This document shows, piece after piece, positions 23,515-25,000 of a stretch of 25,000 nt of DNA (positions are counted from its first letter, which is position 1; the number at the start of each line of letters is the position of its first letter). The DNA comes from Symbiodinium natans (Eukaryota; Sar; Dinophyceae; Suessiales; Symbiodiniaceae), in NCBI GenBank assembly GCA_905221605.1, contig CAJNDS010002314.1:1-25000 (forward strand), read 5' to 3'. A model generated the notes under the pieces. The model searched no databases. It saw only the letters and a list, made by a program, of their open reading frames with translations, and was not told the origin of the DNA. The position numbers and the translations under genes were made by a program.

Positions 23515-23623
23515 CTACAAGGTTGAGGGTTTTGGCTTGCGGGCTACGAGGGGAGCTGCGAGGGCTTCATTGGTCGAAGCACGCAGTGCCCATGTAGTAG
23601 GGTTGAAAAGGTCTATTTCGGCT

Positions 23624-23709
23624 TCAGGGTTTAGGGTTTAGGGCTTAGGGCTTAGGGTTTAGGGTTTAGGGTTTAGGGTTTAGGGTTTAGGGTTTAGGGT
23701 TTAGGGTTG
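23624..23709 (+). repeat. TTTAGGG block, about 12 units
   Basis: Clean units with two GCTTAGG near the start. Confidence 0.95.
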
Positions 23710-23717
23710 GATCAGAC

Positions 23718-23774
23718 CTCCAGTCCTGCGCCAGATCGTAAGCGGAGGCGATCTCATCTTCATGGAAGAATCTC
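23718..23774 (-). CDS. Exon-like island between two heptamer arrays; strand ambiguous
   Basis: Minus: after 'gacctgccag' it reads RFFHEDEIASAYDLAQDW up to GTCTGA. Plus: after 'cagacctccag' (from 23725) it reads LRQIVSGGDLIFMEESPG up to GTCAGG (about 23780). Both have AG and GT edges because 'ctccag' and 'ggaggt' are near mirror images. This is a 70-bp unique island wholly enclosed by G-rich arrays. No domain assigned. Confidence 0.32.
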
Positions 23775-23782
23775 CTGGCAGG

Positions 23783-24040
23783 TCAGGGTTTAGGGTTTAG
23801 GGTTTAGGGTTTAGGGTTTAGGGTTTAGGGTTTAGGGTTTAGGGTTTAGGGTTTAGGGTTTAGGGTTTAGGGTTTATGTTTTAGGGTTTAGGGTTTAGGG
23901 TTTAGGGTTTAGGGTTTAGGGTTTAGGGTTTAGGGTTTAGGGTTTAGGGTTTAGGGTTTAGGGTTTAGGGTTTAGGGTTTAGGGCTTAGGGTTTAGGGTT
24001 TAGGCTTTAGGCTTTAGGGTTTAGGGTTTAGGGTTTAGGG
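23783..24040 (+). repeat. Longest TTTAGGG block in the window, about 36 units
   Basis: Near-perfect heptamers with a few point variants (TTTATG, GCTTAGG, GGCTTTAG). Confidence 0.97.
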
Positions 24041-24154
24041 TGTGCGAGCAAAACACAAATTCCCTAAGCCTAAGCCGAAAACCCGACATCCACAACCCTG
24101 TCCTAGACCTTCTAACCCTAAACCCTGATTTCCTACACCCCAAAACCCCTTAAC

Positions 24155-24223
24155 CTTAAAGTCTGGTGTCGGAGCCGCAGGGAGCTTGGCGTAGGGATTA
24201 GGGCCCTTGGTGCGAAGCTGTCC
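24155..24223 (-). CDS. Exon-like island (minus strand), 23 codons
   Basis: After 'gcgaaattgcag' the minus strand reads GQLRTKGPNPYAKLP, then AAPTPDFK, and meets GTTAAG after AAG. It is exactly 69 nt, phase 0 at both ends. Downstream on the minus strand come degenerate and then clean C-rich heptamers, so the intron would be repeat-filled. A plus frame (ELGVGIRALGAKLSLQF) is also open. Confidence 0.33.
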
Positions 24224-24416
24224 CTGCAATTTCGCCTGGGTTCAAGAAGTGCAACGAAAACATCCCAATTGGTTTCGGATTTAGGGTAAGGTTCTTCCTA
24301 GCATGTTTAATTAGGGTCGAAGGCCCCAAGCCCTAAACCCTCAAACCCTAAGACCTCAAAACCCTGGCGCGAAACACTAACCAATAGACTGTATGAGCCC
24401 TATAGAGCTTAGGCTT

Positions 24417-24546
24417 TAGGGCTTCGGTGCGGGGTTTAGGGTTGAGGGTTTAGGGTTTAGGGCTTAGGGCTTAGGGTTTAGGGTTTAGGGTTTCGGGTTT
24501 AGGGTTTAGGGTGTAGTGTTTAGGGTTTAGGGTTTAGGGGTTTCGG
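24417..24546 (+). repeat. TTTAGGG block with variants
   Basis: About 17 units including TTGAGGG, GCTTAGG, TTTCGGG and TGTAGTG. Confidence 0.93.
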
Positions 24547-24949
24547 GTGTCCAGGCTTGGCCCGGAAACCCTAAACAATAAACTGGGAACTCTAGGGACG
24601 CTAAAGCCTCAACCCTGAGGTGTTCTTGCCTATGCACTTGACAGAAGGAGTGGGAACCCTGAACCCTAAACCCGAAACCCTAAACACCCACATGGGTGGT
24701 GGCCGTCTGCTGTATGCCGGCCTGGCCCCCAACTCTTTGAATTCCTCATTAACCCTAAACCCTAAACCCTAAACCTCCTAGACCCAGAGCCCTGAATTCC
24801 AAAAGCCCTCAAAGCCCTAAACACCCACCACAACTCTCCCCCCCCGCCTCAGCCCCCCTCCCTGAACCCTAAACCCTCAAACCGAGGTCCTGCAAACAGC
24901 GAGGTCCAAGGAAGGGTTGGGCCTTCAAGGATGCGAAGCGAGGGTAAGC
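24547..24949. other. Unique spacer with short CCCTAAA runs; no gene recognised
   Basis: C-rich units at 24655-24690, 24750-24775 and 24865-24880 lie in otherwise unique DNA. Confidence 0.6.
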
Positions 24950-25000
24950 TTGCGAGTTGAGGGTTGAGGGTTCAGGGTTTCGGGTTTAGGGTTTAGGGTT
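24950..25000 (+). repeat. TTTAGGG block running off the right edge
   Basis: TTGAGGG, TTCAGGG and TTTCGGG variants mature into regular TTTAGGG at the window end. Confidence 0.93.

Noticed and set aside
23718-23774. AP2 DNA-binding domain, suggested by 'AYDLA' in the minus reading
   Set aside because: A five-residue resemblance without the rest of the domain, and the strand itself is ambiguous.
23783-25000. True chromosome end at the right side
   Set aside because: Although 23783-24040 is a long G-rich array, unique spacers and C-rich blocks follow to the window end.

Overview
The window is nuclear DNA from a eukaryote whose telomere-type heptamer is TTTAGGG/CCCTAAA, the form found in land plants, many algae and several alveolates. 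There are no bacterial-type genes, operons or ribosome binding sites, and no rRNA or tRNA gene was recognised. Heptamer blocks scattered through internal DNA recall the repeat-rich chromosome segments of coccidians such as Eimeria, and chromerid or dinoflagellate algae are also possible. The species cannot be fixed from the sequence alone.

Left domain (1-5490). This part has no telomere-like repeat. It is a nested repeat structure: a tandem duplication with a period of 2754 bp (1-1544 matches 2755-4298, about 98-99% by eye), a minisatellite of about 55 bp in both orientations, three diverged units of about 190 bp inside each large copy, CT microsatellites, and a 664-bp foldback (4195-4858). 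A short low-complexity transition (G run, then ACAT-type tetranucleotides) follows at 5175-5425.

Right domain (5490-25000). About fifty blocks of telomere-like repeat alternate in strand orientation and are separated by mostly unique spacers. The blocks include pure heptamer arrays, a homogenised octamer array (TTTTAGGG), CCCTATAAA-type nonamers and a 16-bp higher-order array. In two places G-rich and C-rich blocks abut head to head, as in a telomere-telomere fusion. This is not a chromosome end, because the orientation keeps reversing and unique DNA is interspersed throughout.

Mobile elements in the right domain. Three copies of one short inverted-repeat element (13284, 22811, 23404) each have a 9-bp flanking duplication, and one carries a secondary insertion of telomere-like repeat. 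A 515-bp element (11052-11566) has two-part terminal inverted repeats and TA duplications, and its removal restores a CCCTAAA unit. A 68-bp hairpin lies at 15413.

Possible genes. No long ORF is convincing: most are translations of the repeats. Many unique spacers, however, contain short open segments (42-105 nt) that read like ordinary protein, mostly on the minus strand. AG and GT can be placed at their edges, and several are whole numbers of codons. I read them, tentatively, as small exons of one or more minus-strand genes whose introns are filled with telomere-like repeat. No protein family could be recognised, and strand and frame remain uncertain for several of them.
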